Shown: positions 53,385 through 62,657, numbered from the stretch's first letter. The stretch is 64,000 nucleotides of DNA from Halobellus rufus (GCF_000739575.1 NZ_BBJO01000039.1:48620-112619), one strand, 5' to 3'. Numbers and translations are program-made. The notes: generated by a model not told the origin, from the letters alone.

Positions 53385-54980
53385 TTAGCCCTGCCGACGA
53401 TAGTACAGATATCCTCCAGCGGCGAGTACTAACACGAGGACGCCCCCAATGGGAACAAGTGGCAATCCGCCGCTGCCAGACCCTTCTGTCACTTCAACCG
53501 GAACCTGATACGTATCGGAGATGATCGTATCTCCATCGGGCTCATCGTACTGGAAGTCCATCTTCACAGGATACACTTTTGCAGTAGCGTCGTTACCTGC
53601 GCTCAGTTGGAAGCGAATCGTCCGGGATTCTCCTGGCTGAAGTTCCTCAATGAATGCTTCGTCGTCCGAGGACGACAGTGGCGAGTCCATATAGATTTTT
53701 GCGGAGACATCAGAAACCACATACTCGCGTGTGTTCGTTACAGTGACCTCGAACGTGTCATCTGAACCCGCTGCAAACGTACCGTTGACTGGTTCAACCT
53801 CGAATTCGGAGGTGCCCTCTCCGATATCTACGCGAGCGGGAAGCGTGTTCGATTGCAGTTCAGTATCTTCTTGATTCCAGTAATCGACAGCGAACTCGAA
53901 TTGTCTCGGGCCGGCGGCCGCACTGCTTGTCACCTCAACGTCAAACTCGAATGACGCTGACTCGCCCGAATCCAGTGAGCCAACGGCGACAGATGTCTCG
54001 ACAGGAGTGATTGTTGGACCCGGATCCGTAAGGGTAACCACAGCATTATCAGCAGTGCGTGGGCCCTCATTTGTGACCGTCCCGGTGAGTGTCTGAGTTT
54101 CACCGACCCGGAGTGCGCTATTGATATCGTCAACGGAGAATGTCAATTCCTGAGCAGGCGCAAGACTTGCAGTGAGTGTCTCGCCTTCGCGTTCGATACC
54201 GTTCTCGTCGTCATAGGTGAATGCGACCGAGAGAGGTTTGGCCCCATCATCGCCAACAGACTCATCGATTGCAGCACGGACTGTCACGTTCCTCGATTCA
54301 CCAGGTTCGAGATCACCGAGTACCTCTTCGGCAGTCCCACCGTCAACGGTGACACCGCCACCGCCGTTGATCGTCGCTTGGGCACCGAAAGCCGTCTGAG
54401 TCCCAACATTTTCGATTTCAAGGGTTGCGTCTCCGTCAGATCCGGGAGCGACGTCGGTTTCGACATCAGAGACCTCGAACTGCGGTTCATCTGGAATTCT
54501 TACAGTGATTGTCTGCCGCTCACTTTCTGAAAGTCGTTGGGTATCACCCGAAGTGACACGGTTGGTGTAGTCATACCGAACTCGGACATCGATATCATAT
54601 GTTCCTGGTTCGATGTCTTCGGGCACAGCAAGCCGTTGGGTGGCCTCACCAACCTGTCCATCTGGAATCGGGCCGATTGGTGTTTCTCCAGTTTTCACCT
54701 CAAACGGGCCACCGTCAACAATTTCGAGGCTCACACCACGGGCGGTCGTGACCTGTTCGACGTCCGAGCCGAAATCAACCTCCCCATCGTTTGCAATCTG
54801 GAAGGCAACGGTCTCTTCGGTTCCTGGAGCGAGTTCGTTGTCGGGGAGATACACATCGAGATCCGGTTCACCGGCTGTGATGCCGCTACTTTGTGCTGCG
54901 GCAAGGGGCGGTAACCCGACAGTGCCGATTATCACTAACAAGCCGAGCACTACAACGGAAATACTTTTTCGACGACTCAT
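53385..54980 (-). CDS. COG1361-type extracellular protein with Ig-like (CARDB/NEW3) domains, exporter partner
   Basis: 531 residues. A signal or anchor helix (ISVVVLGLLVIIGTVGLPPLAAA) is followed by about four Ig-like domains marked by 'PGTEETVAFQIANDGE', 'LEPGESRNVTVRAAI', 'RVGETQTLTGTVTNEGPRTADNAVV' and 'VTNTREYVVSDVSAKIYMDSPLSSSDDEAFI'. A C-terminal helix (LPLVPIGGVLVLVLAAGGYLYY) ends in RRQG. Four bases separate it from the MMPL gene, a pairing common in haloarchaea. It probably works as the surface-exposed partner of that exporter. Confidence 0.87.
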   Translation of the reverse strand: MSRRKSISVVVLGLLVIIGTVGLPPLAAAQSSGITAGEPDLDVYLPDNELAPGTEETVAFQIANDGEVDFGSDVEQVTTARGVSLEIVDGGPFEVKTGETPIGPIPDGQVGEATQRLAVPEDIEPGTYDIDVRVRYDYTNRVTSGDTQRLSESERQTITVRIPDEPQFEVSDVETDVAPGSDGDATLEIENVGTQTAFGAQATINGGGGVTVDGGTAEEVLGDLEPGESRNVTVRAAIDESVGDDGAKPLSVAFTYDDENGIEREGETLTASLAPAQELTFSVDDINSALRVGETQTLTGTVTNEGPRTADNAVVTLTDPGPTITPVETSVAVGSLDSGESASFEFDVEVTSSAAAGPRQFEFAVDYWNQEDTELQSNTLPARVDIGEGTSEFEVEPVNGTFAAGSDDTFEVTVTNTREYVVSDVSAKIYMDSPLSSSDDEAFIEELQPGESRTIRFQLSAGNDATAKVYPVKMDFQYDEPDGDTIISDTYQVPVEVTEGSGSGGLPLVPIGGVLVLVLAAGGYLYYRRQG

Positions 54981-55114
54981 TTCGCTCCCCCATACTCATT
55001 CACATCTATAGTTGTGATGAGGGTGACCTGCAGTTGCAGGTACCGTACTGGAGGGGATTTCAAGGCAGTGGGGGCACTCATTACTTCGTAGTTTAACGCT
55101 CAGGTTATACTCTT

Positions 55115-55136
55115 TTTGATTGTTCGTTCAATCAAA
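55115..55136. promoter_or_regulatory. Perfect palindrome between the exporter operon and the TetR gene
   Basis: TTTGATTG-N6-CAATCAAA, a perfect 8-base inverted repeat, about 135 bases from the COG1361-type start and 120 from the TetR start. TTATACTC just left of it is a TATA candidate. The size and symmetry fit a TetR dimer operator. Confidence 0.68.
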
Positions 55137-55255
55137 TGGCTTAACCCCCTGCACCGAAGGTACACCAGTATGACTGGCCAGTACACCAGATTCGGGGCCA
55201 CAATAACCGGAAGATACGGTCAGCAATGGGACCGAACGGTTAGGGTGTCGGATCA

Positions 55256-55864
55256 GTGAACACCGATACGTTTGATGATCCCGAGGGCACGCGTGAAGAA
55301 ATTCTCGCGGCAACCTACCGTGCACTCGATAAGTATGGGTACTCAGATCTGACGATTCAGCGAATCGGTGATGAATTCGATAAAAGTACGAGTCTGTTGT
55401 ATTATCATTACGAGAACAAAGATGAGTTGGTCATCGAGACGTTAGAATACCTTCTGGATGCATTCGAAACGGAATTTACTGAGAGTGATGTCACTGACCC
55501 ACGAGAACGGTTAGAGGAGTTTCTCGCACAGACGTTTGCCACGCTGACCGAATCGACTCGACCCCGAACCCTACTGGAGTTGCGGGCTCGAGCAGCACAC
55601 GATGAACGATACCGTCGTCACTTTGAGCGAAGCGATCAGGTGTTCAAAGACTATCTTTCGGAACTACTCAATGCAGGAGTAGAATCAGGTACCTTCCGTG
55701 ACCTGGATCCTCAAGCCGTTTCGACAACGATCCTTCTCTTTCTTGATGGTGCCTTACTCAGGTGTGCAGTTAACCCAAACGAAGCGTGGAAAAACCAAGC
55801 CCAAACTGAGATTGAGACATACCTGAAAACGCGAGTATACGGGCAGTCCGTTACCCGAAATTAG
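55256..55864 (+). CDS. TetR/AcrR-family transcriptional regulator
   Basis: 202 residues from a GTG at 55256. The N-terminal helix-turn-helix is 'TREEILAATYRALDKYGYSDLTIQRIGDEFDKSTSLLYYHYENKDELVI', followed by an all-helical ligand domain with 'DPRERLEEFLAQTFATL' and 'QAVSTTILLFLDGALLRCAVN'. It is divergent from the COG1361/MMPL operon, the normal layout for an exporter repressor, with the palindrome at 55115 between them. Confidence 0.92.
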   Translation: MNTDTFDDPEGTREEILAATYRALDKYGYSDLTIQRIGDEFDKSTSLLYYHYENKDELVIETLEYLLDAFETEFTESDVTDPRERLEEFLAQTFATLTESTRPRTLLELRARAAHDERYRRHFERSDQVFKDYLSELLNAGVESGTFRDLDPQAVSTTILLFLDGALLRCAVNPNEAWKNQAQTEIETYLKTRVYGQSVTRN

Positions 55865-56135
55865 ATGCTAAGTCCTCTATTTCAGAGATAACCCAGAGTC
55901 GAAGCGACCGGGTAGAGCAGTAGAGAGGGCGTTCAGCGTTTATTCTCGTATGCGAACGAGAGAGCCCCAGTCTCGTCAGCGCGCACGAGTTTCAAAAACC
56001 GTGGACGTGCGGGCTACAGACCAACTCATCAACTTCTCGATTGGCACACCAACATCTCCGCTGTTATCTCCTGTGATATTTTGACCGAACTGCTTTATAA
56101 ACTCCGTATGGTATCTGGGGCCAACACTGCTCTGT

Positions 56136-57917
56136 ATGGCCCCTCATCACGTCTTTTTGACAGTCGCTATCGTGTGTACCCTTTTAATCGTCGGTCCAGG
56201 GACTGTCGTCTCCGAGGAGATCTCATCAGCGAACTCACCTTCAGTGGAAGGTGATGCTGTTTCCCACAGTGTAAAATCAGGGGGAAGTGCTAGAAGCAAT
56301 ATACAAGATGCATCTGGATCGATCGATGAGAACGGACTGACCGTCACCCGCGGCGATGACACAACAATTTCAATCTCACATTCTGAGACGGCAACGCTCG
56401 TGATCGGCGGTGACGATTACGGATTCAACACGACTGTCAAACTCAATGGCGATGGTACTGATGAGATTACGATTGACACACGACAAACGACGGCAGAAAA
56501 TGCAGGCGCATTCATTGAGGGGGGATCAGCGACTATCCACCACAAGCCGCTTGAACAACCAATAAAGCCCGCAAAGTACCCGTTGCGGCTGATCATCGGT
56601 GGGATCGAACGCGACGTCACTACGCTGTCTGTCGAGGCGCGTGATGAGATGACAGGAGAGGCCTTCAGCGCGCCACGATCGCTTACGCCTGATGAGTACC
56701 TTGGAGGGTCTGATAATGGGGATGCGAATGTCGAGCCGATTGAAGAGTCGATGGTTGCCAGTAGAAACGTTACCTACCGTGACTACGCGGTCGCACGATT
56801 CTCTGAAAGCGGCCTCGAAACGACGCTAAATCGAGATGATCTTACCGGAAGCGCCACAGCAAATGGCCTCCGAATAGTCCTTGAGCAAGCCGTCCCACAT
56901 CCCAACCAGGAGGTACGGACATACGTCGCTACCGAGACTGATGCTGTCACGGTTCTACCCAACTTCGCAGACGATGAAATCTATCTTCTTTGGGATACCA
57001 CTGCCACAGACCTTACGGCCCGATCAGAGTCAAACCGGTACCGTGCAAAGGTCGTTCTAACCGAAGAGAGTTCGTTTGTCGACGAGAAGACAACGCTTGC
57101 GACAACTACGTTTGATCTCCGTGAAGCATCGGTATCACTGGAGCCGACGAACGGTTCGATACACCAACCGTGGGATGGTGATGCCTTCTCTGTGTCTGGG
57201 GAGACGAACCGTGTTGCTGGTACAACACTCGAAGTGGGCCTTCGTGGTTCTGGATCGGACTCATTCCTTGAGTTGGGTGATGCGGAGATCGGTGATGACG
57301 GAACATTCGAGACCACCCTTGATGTGCGTTCAGTACCGCGGGGAACGAACGCCACGTTGTGGCTCCGTCCCTATCGCTCCGAGACTGCTGAACAAATTCA
57401 CCTGGTTGCCTCCGATCCATACGTCGAATTTGAATCACAACAACTGAACGGAACATCGGTCACGGTTTCTCGTGCAGAGCTTTCAGAAGGTGGATTCATC
57501 CAGATTGAAAGTGAGGATAACACAGTTGTTGGACGGAGTGAATATCTGGCCGCTGGTGAACACGCGAATATTTCTGCGGAGCTGAATACACCCCTGTTAG
57601 AATCACAACAACTCCGCGCGAAGGTAATCCGCTCCGGCGAGGAACAATCCTATGATCCTGACGCCTCATTCTATTTACAGAACGAGTCGGTTGTTAACGA
57701 TACTGCTCGCATAGAGGTCCCTAAGCAACCGACAGAAACGGCAACAATGACACCAACGGTGACGGTGACCCCAACTTCAACACCCTATCCTGTTGTAACT
57801 CGGACGCCATTACCACCCTCTGGAACTACGAAGTCGAGTTTGCCGCTCTCACCGCTTACGACTATTGCCGCATTCGCAATCGTGGGGCTTCTGGTATTGC
57901 GACGAGTACATACCTAG
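56136..57917 (+). CDS. Anchored surface protein with BGTF and DUF7282-like domains
   Basis: 593 residues. The signal peptide is 'HHVFLTVAIVCTLLIVGPGTVVS'. The middle ~400 residues are beta-rich. A BGTF-like domain at about 355-420 has 'FSVSGETNRVAGTTLEVGLRGSGSDSF', comparable to the same domain in the S-layer paralogs. A DUF7282-like segment follows (VSRAELSEGGFIQIESEDNTVVGRSEYLAAGEHANISAEL). A TPT/VTPT-rich stalk and a C-terminal helix (PLTTIAAFAIVGLLVLRRVHT) anchor it. An IS left-end relic begins 14 bases after the stop. Confidence 0.85.
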   Translation: MAPHHVFLTVAIVCTLLIVGPGTVVSEEISSANSPSVEGDAVSHSVKSGGSARSNIQDASGSIDENGLTVTRGDDTTISISHSETATLVIGGDDYGFNTTVKLNGDGTDEITIDTRQTTAENAGAFIEGGSATIHHKPLEQPIKPAKYPLRLIIGGIERDVTTLSVEARDEMTGEAFSAPRSLTPDEYLGGSDNGDANVEPIEESMVASRNVTYRDYAVARFSESGLETTLNRDDLTGSATANGLRIVLEQAVPHPNQEVRTYVATETDAVTVLPNFADDEIYLLWDTTATDLTARSESNRYRAKVVLTEESSFVDEKTTLATTTFDLREASVSLEPTNGSIHQPWDGDAFSVSGETNRVAGTTLEVGLRGSGSDSFLELGDAEIGDDGTFETTLDVRSVPRGTNATLWLRPYRSETAEQIHLVASDPYVEFESQQLNGTSVTVSRAELSEGGFIQIESEDNTVVGRSEYLAAGEHANISAELNTPLLESQQLRAKVIRSGEEQSYDPDASFYLQNESVVNDTARIEVPKQPTETATMTPTVTVTPTSTPYPVVTRTPLPPSGTTKSSLPLSPLTTIAAFAIVGLLVLRRVHT

Positions 57918-57931
57918 TCTCGGGGATCTAT

Positions 57932-57985
57932 CTTTCTACGAGGAGAGAATCCCGGCGTTTACGCCGGGAATGAATCCGACAACGC
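57932..57985 (+). mobile_element. Solo left-end relic of an IS1341-type element
   Basis: After CTAT: CTTTCTACGAGGAGAGAATC, then hairpin CCCGGCG-TTTA-CGCCGGG and 'AATGAATCCGACAAC', matching the left ends at 37235 and 29896. No tnpB follows. Confidence 0.65.
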
Positions 57986-58056
57986 TGACACGATCCATTC
58001 GGAATGTCTGACCGCAGACAGCAAGATTTAGTAACACAATAAGACATATTTGGGCC

Positions 58057-59271
58057 GTGAATTGGTCCCAATCGAAACGATTGGCCGTTGTGGTCGTAGT
58101 CCTCCTAAGCAGCACCGGTGCTGTGACAATGACTGCAACGGCAGCAGAGCCAGCAGTACAGCTATCCTCCGTTTCAGTAACACCAAACGAGCCGAATACT
58201 GGAGAGCGAGTTACGTTTAACGCAACGATCGCGAACCTAGAGAACAGTGATTCAGTTGCCGAAATCACGGATGTGTACGTCCGATCGCCGGGTAGTGCCA
58301 GTGATTATGCCCGAGTCGAAGATGTCGGATCGATTGCACCCGGTGGTTCACTCTCTATCCCGATCTCGACAACATTTGATCAGTCGGGTGAGAAACGGTT
58401 AAATCTGCATCTCGTGGTCCAAGACGAGAACGGGAACTTCCACTCCTACACCTACCCGATGTACGTTGATGTGACCGAACCAACTGTTCGGGCAGATCTC
58501 TCGACTGAGTTGTCGAATAACCGAACAGATACGACAAAGGTCTCGTTGACTAATTTCGGGAATACCGACCTTTCAAACATCGAGATTACTGCGGTATCCA
58601 ACGGTGAAGTTATCGATCAGAACTACCTCTTAGAAATTCACCCGAATTCGAATCGATCGACCGTATTCGATACGAGTAGTGTGTCTGCAGAAACGATACA
58701 GGTTACTGCAAACTACACAGCAGCCGGTGACCGTCACTCAACATCCTTTACTGTGGATCTAGATGACCAAACAACCCCGCTCGGAGAAATTCGTCTCACC
58801 GGTGTCGAAACAATACAGACAGGTACTGGAGTGCAAATCCAGGGTGATGCTGCGAATCTTGGTGGGACGGATACTCAGTCGGTCCTTGTTCGAGTTCCGC
58901 AAACTGAGAAAGTAAGCCCCACCGCACCGACAGGAGAGTACTTTATTGGTGCTATCGATGGCAGTGAGTTTGCCACGTTCGAGCTTACAGCGCAAACAGA
59001 ATCAAACGTGTCGACTGTCCCGGTTGAAATCACCTATATCGTCGATAACGAACGAGTGACGAAAACTCAGGAAATCGAGCTCGGTGGGACCGGTCCATCA
59101 ATGGGTGTCGGTGCCGAACAAATGCCTGGCAGTAACAATCCCGGAGCTGGACATACTGGTGGGCCTGGAAACTCCCATAGTTCAGGGGGTCTCTCCCTCA
59201 CGATAATTGGAATCGCAGCGGTATCGGTCCTCGTGATCGGCTTCGGTGTCTATCGCTGGCGCAGTCAATGA
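58057..59271 (+). CDS. Extracellular Ig-like (CARDB-type) protein of an ABC exporter operon
   Basis: 404 residues from a GTG at 58057. The signal peptide is 'LAVVVVVLLSSTGAVTMTATAA', with at least three Ig-like units (SVTPNEPNTGERVTFNATIANLEN; TTKVSLTNFGNTDLSNIEITAVSNG; GTGVQIQGDAANLGGTDTQSVLV). A Gly/Ser/His-rich linker precedes a C-terminal helix and RWRSQ. The stop overlaps the ABC ATPase start, so the three genes 58057-61075 form a tight operon. It may deliver to or hold substrates outside the membrane. Confidence 0.87.
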   Translation: MNWSQSKRLAVVVVVLLSSTGAVTMTATAAEPAVQLSSVSVTPNEPNTGERVTFNATIANLENSDSVAEITDVYVRSPGSASDYARVEDVGSIAPGGSLSIPISTTFDQSGEKRLNLHLVVQDENGNFHSYTYPMYVDVTEPTVRADLSTELSNNRTDTTKVSLTNFGNTDLSNIEITAVSNGEVIDQNYLLEIHPNSNRSTVFDTSSVSAETIQVTANYTAAGDRHSTSFTVDLDDQTTPLGEIRLTGVETIQTGTGVQIQGDAANLGGTDTQSVLVRVPQTEKVSPTAPTGEYFIGAIDGSEFATFELTAQTESNVSTVPVEITYIVDNERVTKTQEIELGGTGPSMGVGAEQMPGSNNPGAGHTGGPGNSHSSGGLSLTIIGIAAVSVLVIGFGVYRWRSQ

Positions 59272-59933
59272 GCGTTGTCGAACTCAGCGATGTGGTGAAA
59301 CGGTATCGCAACGGGCAGGAGTTAATTGAGGCGCTGAAGCGTGTTGACTTCCACGCCGAGCGTGGCGAGATGGTGACAGTGATCGGTCCATCTGGATCCG
59401 GAAAGAGTACGATGCTGAATCTCGTCGGACTGCTTGACACGCCGACGGAAGGCACGGTTCGACTAGATGGACAAGATGTGACCGACTTCTCCGAAGACGA
59501 ACTCACAGAGGAACGGCGATCGGGAATTGGGTTTGTCTTTCAGGCATTTCATCTCTTGCCAATGCTCACTGCAACCGAGAACGTAGAACTCCCGTCGATG
59601 TGGGACACCTCTCGCGATCGTCGCGATCGAGCCATAGATCTCCTGCAACGCGTTGGCCTTGGTGATCGACTCGATCATACACCAAACCAGCTGTCGGGCG
59701 GTCAACAACAACGTGTCGCGATCGCCCGCGCGCTCATTAACGAGCCAGATATCTTGCTTGCAGACGAACCGACAGGGAATCTCGATCAAGATACAGGCCG
59801 CACGATACTCGATGAACTGACGCGGCTCAAAGAAGATGAGAACATTGCGATTGTATCAGTCACCCACGACGAACAATTAGTCGATTACTCAGATCGGATC
59901 GTCCGCCTCGTCGATGGAGTGATCGAGCAATGA
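59268..59933 (+). CDS. MacB/LolD-type ABC transporter ATP-binding protein
   Basis: 221 residues. Walker A is GPSGSGKST, the Q-loop 'FVFQAFHLLPMLTATENVELP', the signature LSGGQQQRVAIARAL, Walker B 'ILLADEPTGNLD' and the switch His 'VTHDEQLV'. It is of the DevA/LolD/MacB class that works with FtsX-type permeases, encoded next and overlapping by four bases. Confidence 0.96.
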   Translation: MSVVELSDVVKRYRNGQELIEALKRVDFHAERGEMVTVIGPSGSGKSTMLNLVGLLDTPTEGTVRLDGQDVTDFSEDELTEERRSGIGFVFQAFHLLPMLTATENVELPSMWDTSRDRRDRAIDLLQRVGLGDRLDHTPNQLSGGQQQRVAIARALINEPDILLADEPTGNLDQDTGRTILDELTRLKEDENIAIVSVTHDEQLVDYSDRIVRLVDGVIEQ

Positions 59934-61075
59934 GCATTACTGAGCTTCTGTGGCGCTTTCCAAGTGTCCAGATGGCGTGGCGAAACCTCGGACGTAACCG
60001 AGTTCGAACCGCGCTCGCAATGCTGGGTATCGTCATCGGCGTCGTCGCGATTGCCTCGCTTGGGATCGCCGGTGTCGCAATCCAACAGCAGGCCACAGCG
60101 AATCTTGGTAGCCTCACGGATGAAGTGATGATCTCCGCTGGTCCTGACAGTCCTGAAGATGGAATTACTGAGGAGCAGGTCACTGACATCCGTTCTGTCG
60201 CTGGTGATGCGACGGTGGTCCCAGAGAAGACTAATCACACAACCCTAGAGACAAGGGACGGACGAGAGGTGTTCGTCGGCGTCACCGGATTGACCCAAGC
60301 CAGTGCGATGTATACCGTCTCAGAAGGTGAGAATCCAGATCGTCTCCAGTCGGGGGCGCTGCTGAGCAATAGCACTGCTCAGCAACTGGATCTCGAACTG
60401 GGCGATCCCGTCGAGTATGACGGACAACTCTACCGAATTCGAGGTTTCGTCGAATCACAAGGTGGATTTGGCCGTGGTGGACGGGAACTCGTCCTTCCAG
60501 TGTCAGCACTCTCAGAGCAGGAATACTACGGTTCAGTAACGATCATCACCGAAGACGGTGACCAAGCCCAAGAAGTTGCAAATGCACTCGAAGCTCGGTT
60601 CAACGAGGGCGATGACGAGGTACTGAGTGTCACCAGCTTCGCCGCTGCACGGGAGAATGTTGGGTCATTTATGAATACGCTCAACCTCGCATTACTTGGC
60701 ATCGGTTCGATTTCGCTCGTTGTCGCTAGCGTGGCCATCCTCAACGTGATGTTGATGAGTACAATTGAACGCCGCGGCGAAATTGGCGTCCTTCGAGCGG
60801 TGGGGATTCGACGTGGTGAGATCCTTCGGATGATTCTGGCAGAGGCAACCTTCCTTGGCATCATTGGAGGTTTCGGCGGTGCACTTGCCTCAGTTGGGGT
60901 TGGCCTCGTCATCTTCCAGTTGGTGACGAACGATCCGATGCTCATCTTCAGCTGGCCCAGCCTTCGATATTTACTTCTGGGGTTCGGGTTCGCTGTCGTG
61001 GCGAGTATGTTGAGTGGGCTCTACCCAGCGTGGAAAGCAGCGAACGATCCGCCCGTCGAAGCGCTTCGTGGATGA
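59930..61075 (+). CDS. FtsX/MacB-type ABC transporter permease
   Basis: 381 residues. The first helix is 'RTALAMLGIVIGVVAIASLGIAG', followed by a ~210-residue extracellular MacB-PCD domain, then three C-terminal helices starting 'NLALLGIGSISLVVASVAILNVMLMSTIERRGEIGVLRAVGIRRGEI' and ending 'MLSGLYPAWKAANDPPVEALRG'. All are family hallmarks. It couples the ATPase to movement of an extracellular or membrane-bound substrate. Confidence 0.95.
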   Translation: MSITELLWRFPSVQMAWRNLGRNRVRTALAMLGIVIGVVAIASLGIAGVAIQQQATANLGSLTDEVMISAGPDSPEDGITEEQVTDIRSVAGDATVVPEKTNHTTLETRDGREVFVGVTGLTQASAMYTVSEGENPDRLQSGALLSNSTAQQLDLELGDPVEYDGQLYRIRGFVESQGGFGRGGRELVLPVSALSEQEYYGSVTIITEDGDQAQEVANALEARFNEGDDEVLSVTSFAAARENVGSFMNTLNLALLGIGSISLVVASVAILNVMLMSTIERRGEIGVLRAVGIRRGEILRMILAEATFLGIIGGFGGALASVGVGLVIFQLVTNDPMLIFSWPSLRYLLLGFGFAVVASMLSGLYPAWKAANDPPVEALRG

Positions 61076-61092
61076 CCACAGGATGATCACCT

Positions 61093-61112
61093 CCACGGCC
61101 GGCTAGCCGTGG
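61093..61112. terminator. Hairpin between convergent genes
   Basis: CCACGGC-N6-GCCGTGG, 17 bases after the permease stop and 27 before the end of the convergent regulator gene; likely a bidirectional terminator or an IS-end relic. Confidence 0.45.
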
Positions 61113-61138
61113 GGGTTCGAGCGGGCAAAAGAAACCTC

Positions 61139-61708
61139 TTACCGTAACAAGACCACGTTTCCTACGCCACGGCGTTTGCGTTCTATGAGTTCTTTGGCCT
61201 CGAGTGTGTCTAGCGTTCGACTCACCGTTGCCTTCGAGAACTCTGTCTCCTCGACGATCTCACTTTGCGGGAGCACTCCATCTGCCTCAAGTATGACCTC
61301 GTAGACGGCCAGCTCAGTATCGGCGAGCCGGTCTGCAGTCTCCTCCCAGTCACGTCGACGAGCCTCAAGTAGTTCGTCTGTGGGCTTTGGATCGGAGCCA
61401 CGGTGAGAAGGGCCCTTGGGATTCGACTCGATAGATCGCTCCGCAGAACTGGGAGTATGACGGCCTTCGAGATAGAGTACTGCTGCGCTTACACCAGCGG
61501 TGAACGCGGTCGTGATGAGAACGGCTGCCTCGGCGAATGTGAGGCTTGGCCGGATCGCCCCCGTGTAGACAGGATCGCCACCAAGCCGAACTACGATCGA
61601 GGGCGGTGTCACGAGGCGGACGACCAGTACGAGAAGCACAGTGGTTGTAAGGACGAAAATACCTGCAGCGAGCAGCGCTTTGGGCCGAAGTGACGTATCA
61701 GCCATCAT
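61139..61708 (-). CDS. Membrane-anchored winged-helix regulator
   Basis: 189 residues. Two N-terminal transmembrane segments (LLAAGIFVLTTTVLLVLVVRLV; AEAAVLITTAFTAGVSAAVLYLEG) lead to a basic/polar linker and a MarR-like winged helix, 'AVYEVILEADGVLPQSEIVEETEFSKATVSRTLDTLEAKELIERKRRGVGNVVLL'. Such membrane-tied HTH proteins are common in haloarchaea. Its start follows the stop of the 61710..62369 gene by a few bases, so the two are co-transcribed. The nested palindrome at 62430 is a candidate binding site. Confidence 0.87.
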   Translation of the reverse strand: MMADTSLRPKALLAAGIFVLTTTVLLVLVVRLVTPPSIVVRLGGDPVYTGAIRPSLTFAEAAVLITTAFTAGVSAAVLYLEGRHTPSSAERSIESNPKGPSHRGSDPKPTDELLEARRRDWEETADRLADTELAVYEVILEADGVLPQSEIVEETEFSKATVSRTLDTLEAKELIERKRRGVGNVVLLR

Positions 61709-61709
61709 C

Positions 61710-62369
61710 TCAATTTGGAACTGATTCTCCGGTCACGCCTCTCAGTCGGACGAAGGCTTCGACCGTCTCGGTTTCTAAGTTCACAATCGCGCTGTATCTG
61801 ACATTCCCCTCGAGTGGGTCGACGACGACAAGCACCCGTTGAGTGCTCATCTGTTTGTCTTTTCGTTCGAGAACGACCGTATCCTCAGGGGTTCCATCTC
61901 GAATAGTGAATTCGGTCTCATTGACCGTCTCGAGTTGGCTCCACGTCATCTCAGGATCCGCGCCAACGATGGCGGCCCGATCACTACGAGTGCCGACCGG
62001 AATCGGTCGCATCGTATAGATGGCGTCATCTGGAGTAGCAAGCGTTCCGTTTGCCGTCACAATCTGTTTTGCACGTTTCCGCTCTGCGAGGCTCAACTGG
62101 GGCGGGTCACGGGGCGTAATTGTAACGACAGGGGTAGTCTCAAGATCAGTGATTGTGATCCGTTCGACGGTACTCAGATCCGTTCGTAGCGGTTGACTCG
62201 TTCCATCGCGTACGTCGATGAGCTGTCCGTCTTCGATCGTGAACTCGTGGGTCGTGTCTGATGGTGGTGCAGATATCACACCGGACACGTTCACGAGGAC
62301 GGCAAAGCTGCCGGCAAGACCGGCAAGTGCAACGAGCAGCACGATGCGGGGGAGGGCATCCGACTTCAC
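61710..62369 (-). CDS. Secreted or membrane-anchored protein co-encoded with the HTH regulator
   Basis: About 219 residues from a GTG at 62369 (VKSDALPRIVLLVALAGLAG); the longer frame from 62417 adds an N-terminus that does not look coding. One N-terminal helix precedes an extracellular domain (HEFTIEDGQLIDVRDGTSQPLRTDLSTVERITITDLE..). 'TQRVLVVVDPLEGNVRYSAIVNLETETVEAF' near the end resembles part of the 63.3-kb protein (VITRVNLESETVLNTW), hinting at a shared fold. Possibly a sensor partner. Confidence 0.72.
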   Translation of the reverse strand: MKSDALPRIVLLVALAGLAGSFAVLVNVSGVISAPPSDTTHEFTIEDGQLIDVRDGTSQPLRTDLSTVERITITDLETTPVVTITPRDPPQLSLAERKRAKQIVTANGTLATPDDAIYTMRPIPVGTRSDRAAIVGADPEMTWSQLETVNETEFTIRDGTPEDTVVLERKDKQMSTQRVLVVVDPLEGNVRYSAIVNLETETVEAFVRLRGVTGESVPN

Positions 62370-62429
62370 ATTTCTGTGACCGACGGTTTGTGGTATGAAA
62401 GTGCTGATTTTCAACACTTTGAAACGAAT

Positions 62430-62464
62430 GAAACGGGCGTCGAAACGCGTTTCACGCCCGTTTC
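62430..62464. promoter_or_regulatory. Nested palindrome between divergent genes
   Basis: Outer arms GAAACGGGCGT and ACGCCCGTTTC enclose a perfect 12-base palindrome GAAACGCGTTTC. Both are multiples of a GAAACG/CGTTTC half-site, and extra GAAACG copies occur just left (62421). It sits 61 bases before the GTG at 62369 and about 195 bases before the ATG at 62658. Confidence 0.62.
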
Positions 62465-62657
62465 CAACGGGGGTTTACCAACTCTTTCGTCTAACTCCCA
62501 CTCGCCGCGATCAGGCCACTATCCGGGCGAACCACGGTCATTTCCGACCTTGTCACACGCCTCCGGTGTACCGTCTCGTTCGGAGAGATGGCCAAGATCG
62601 CCGCCCACTACAGATGTCCCCAACAAAATCCCCGCAATCGGAGAGGTACAGAAACAA

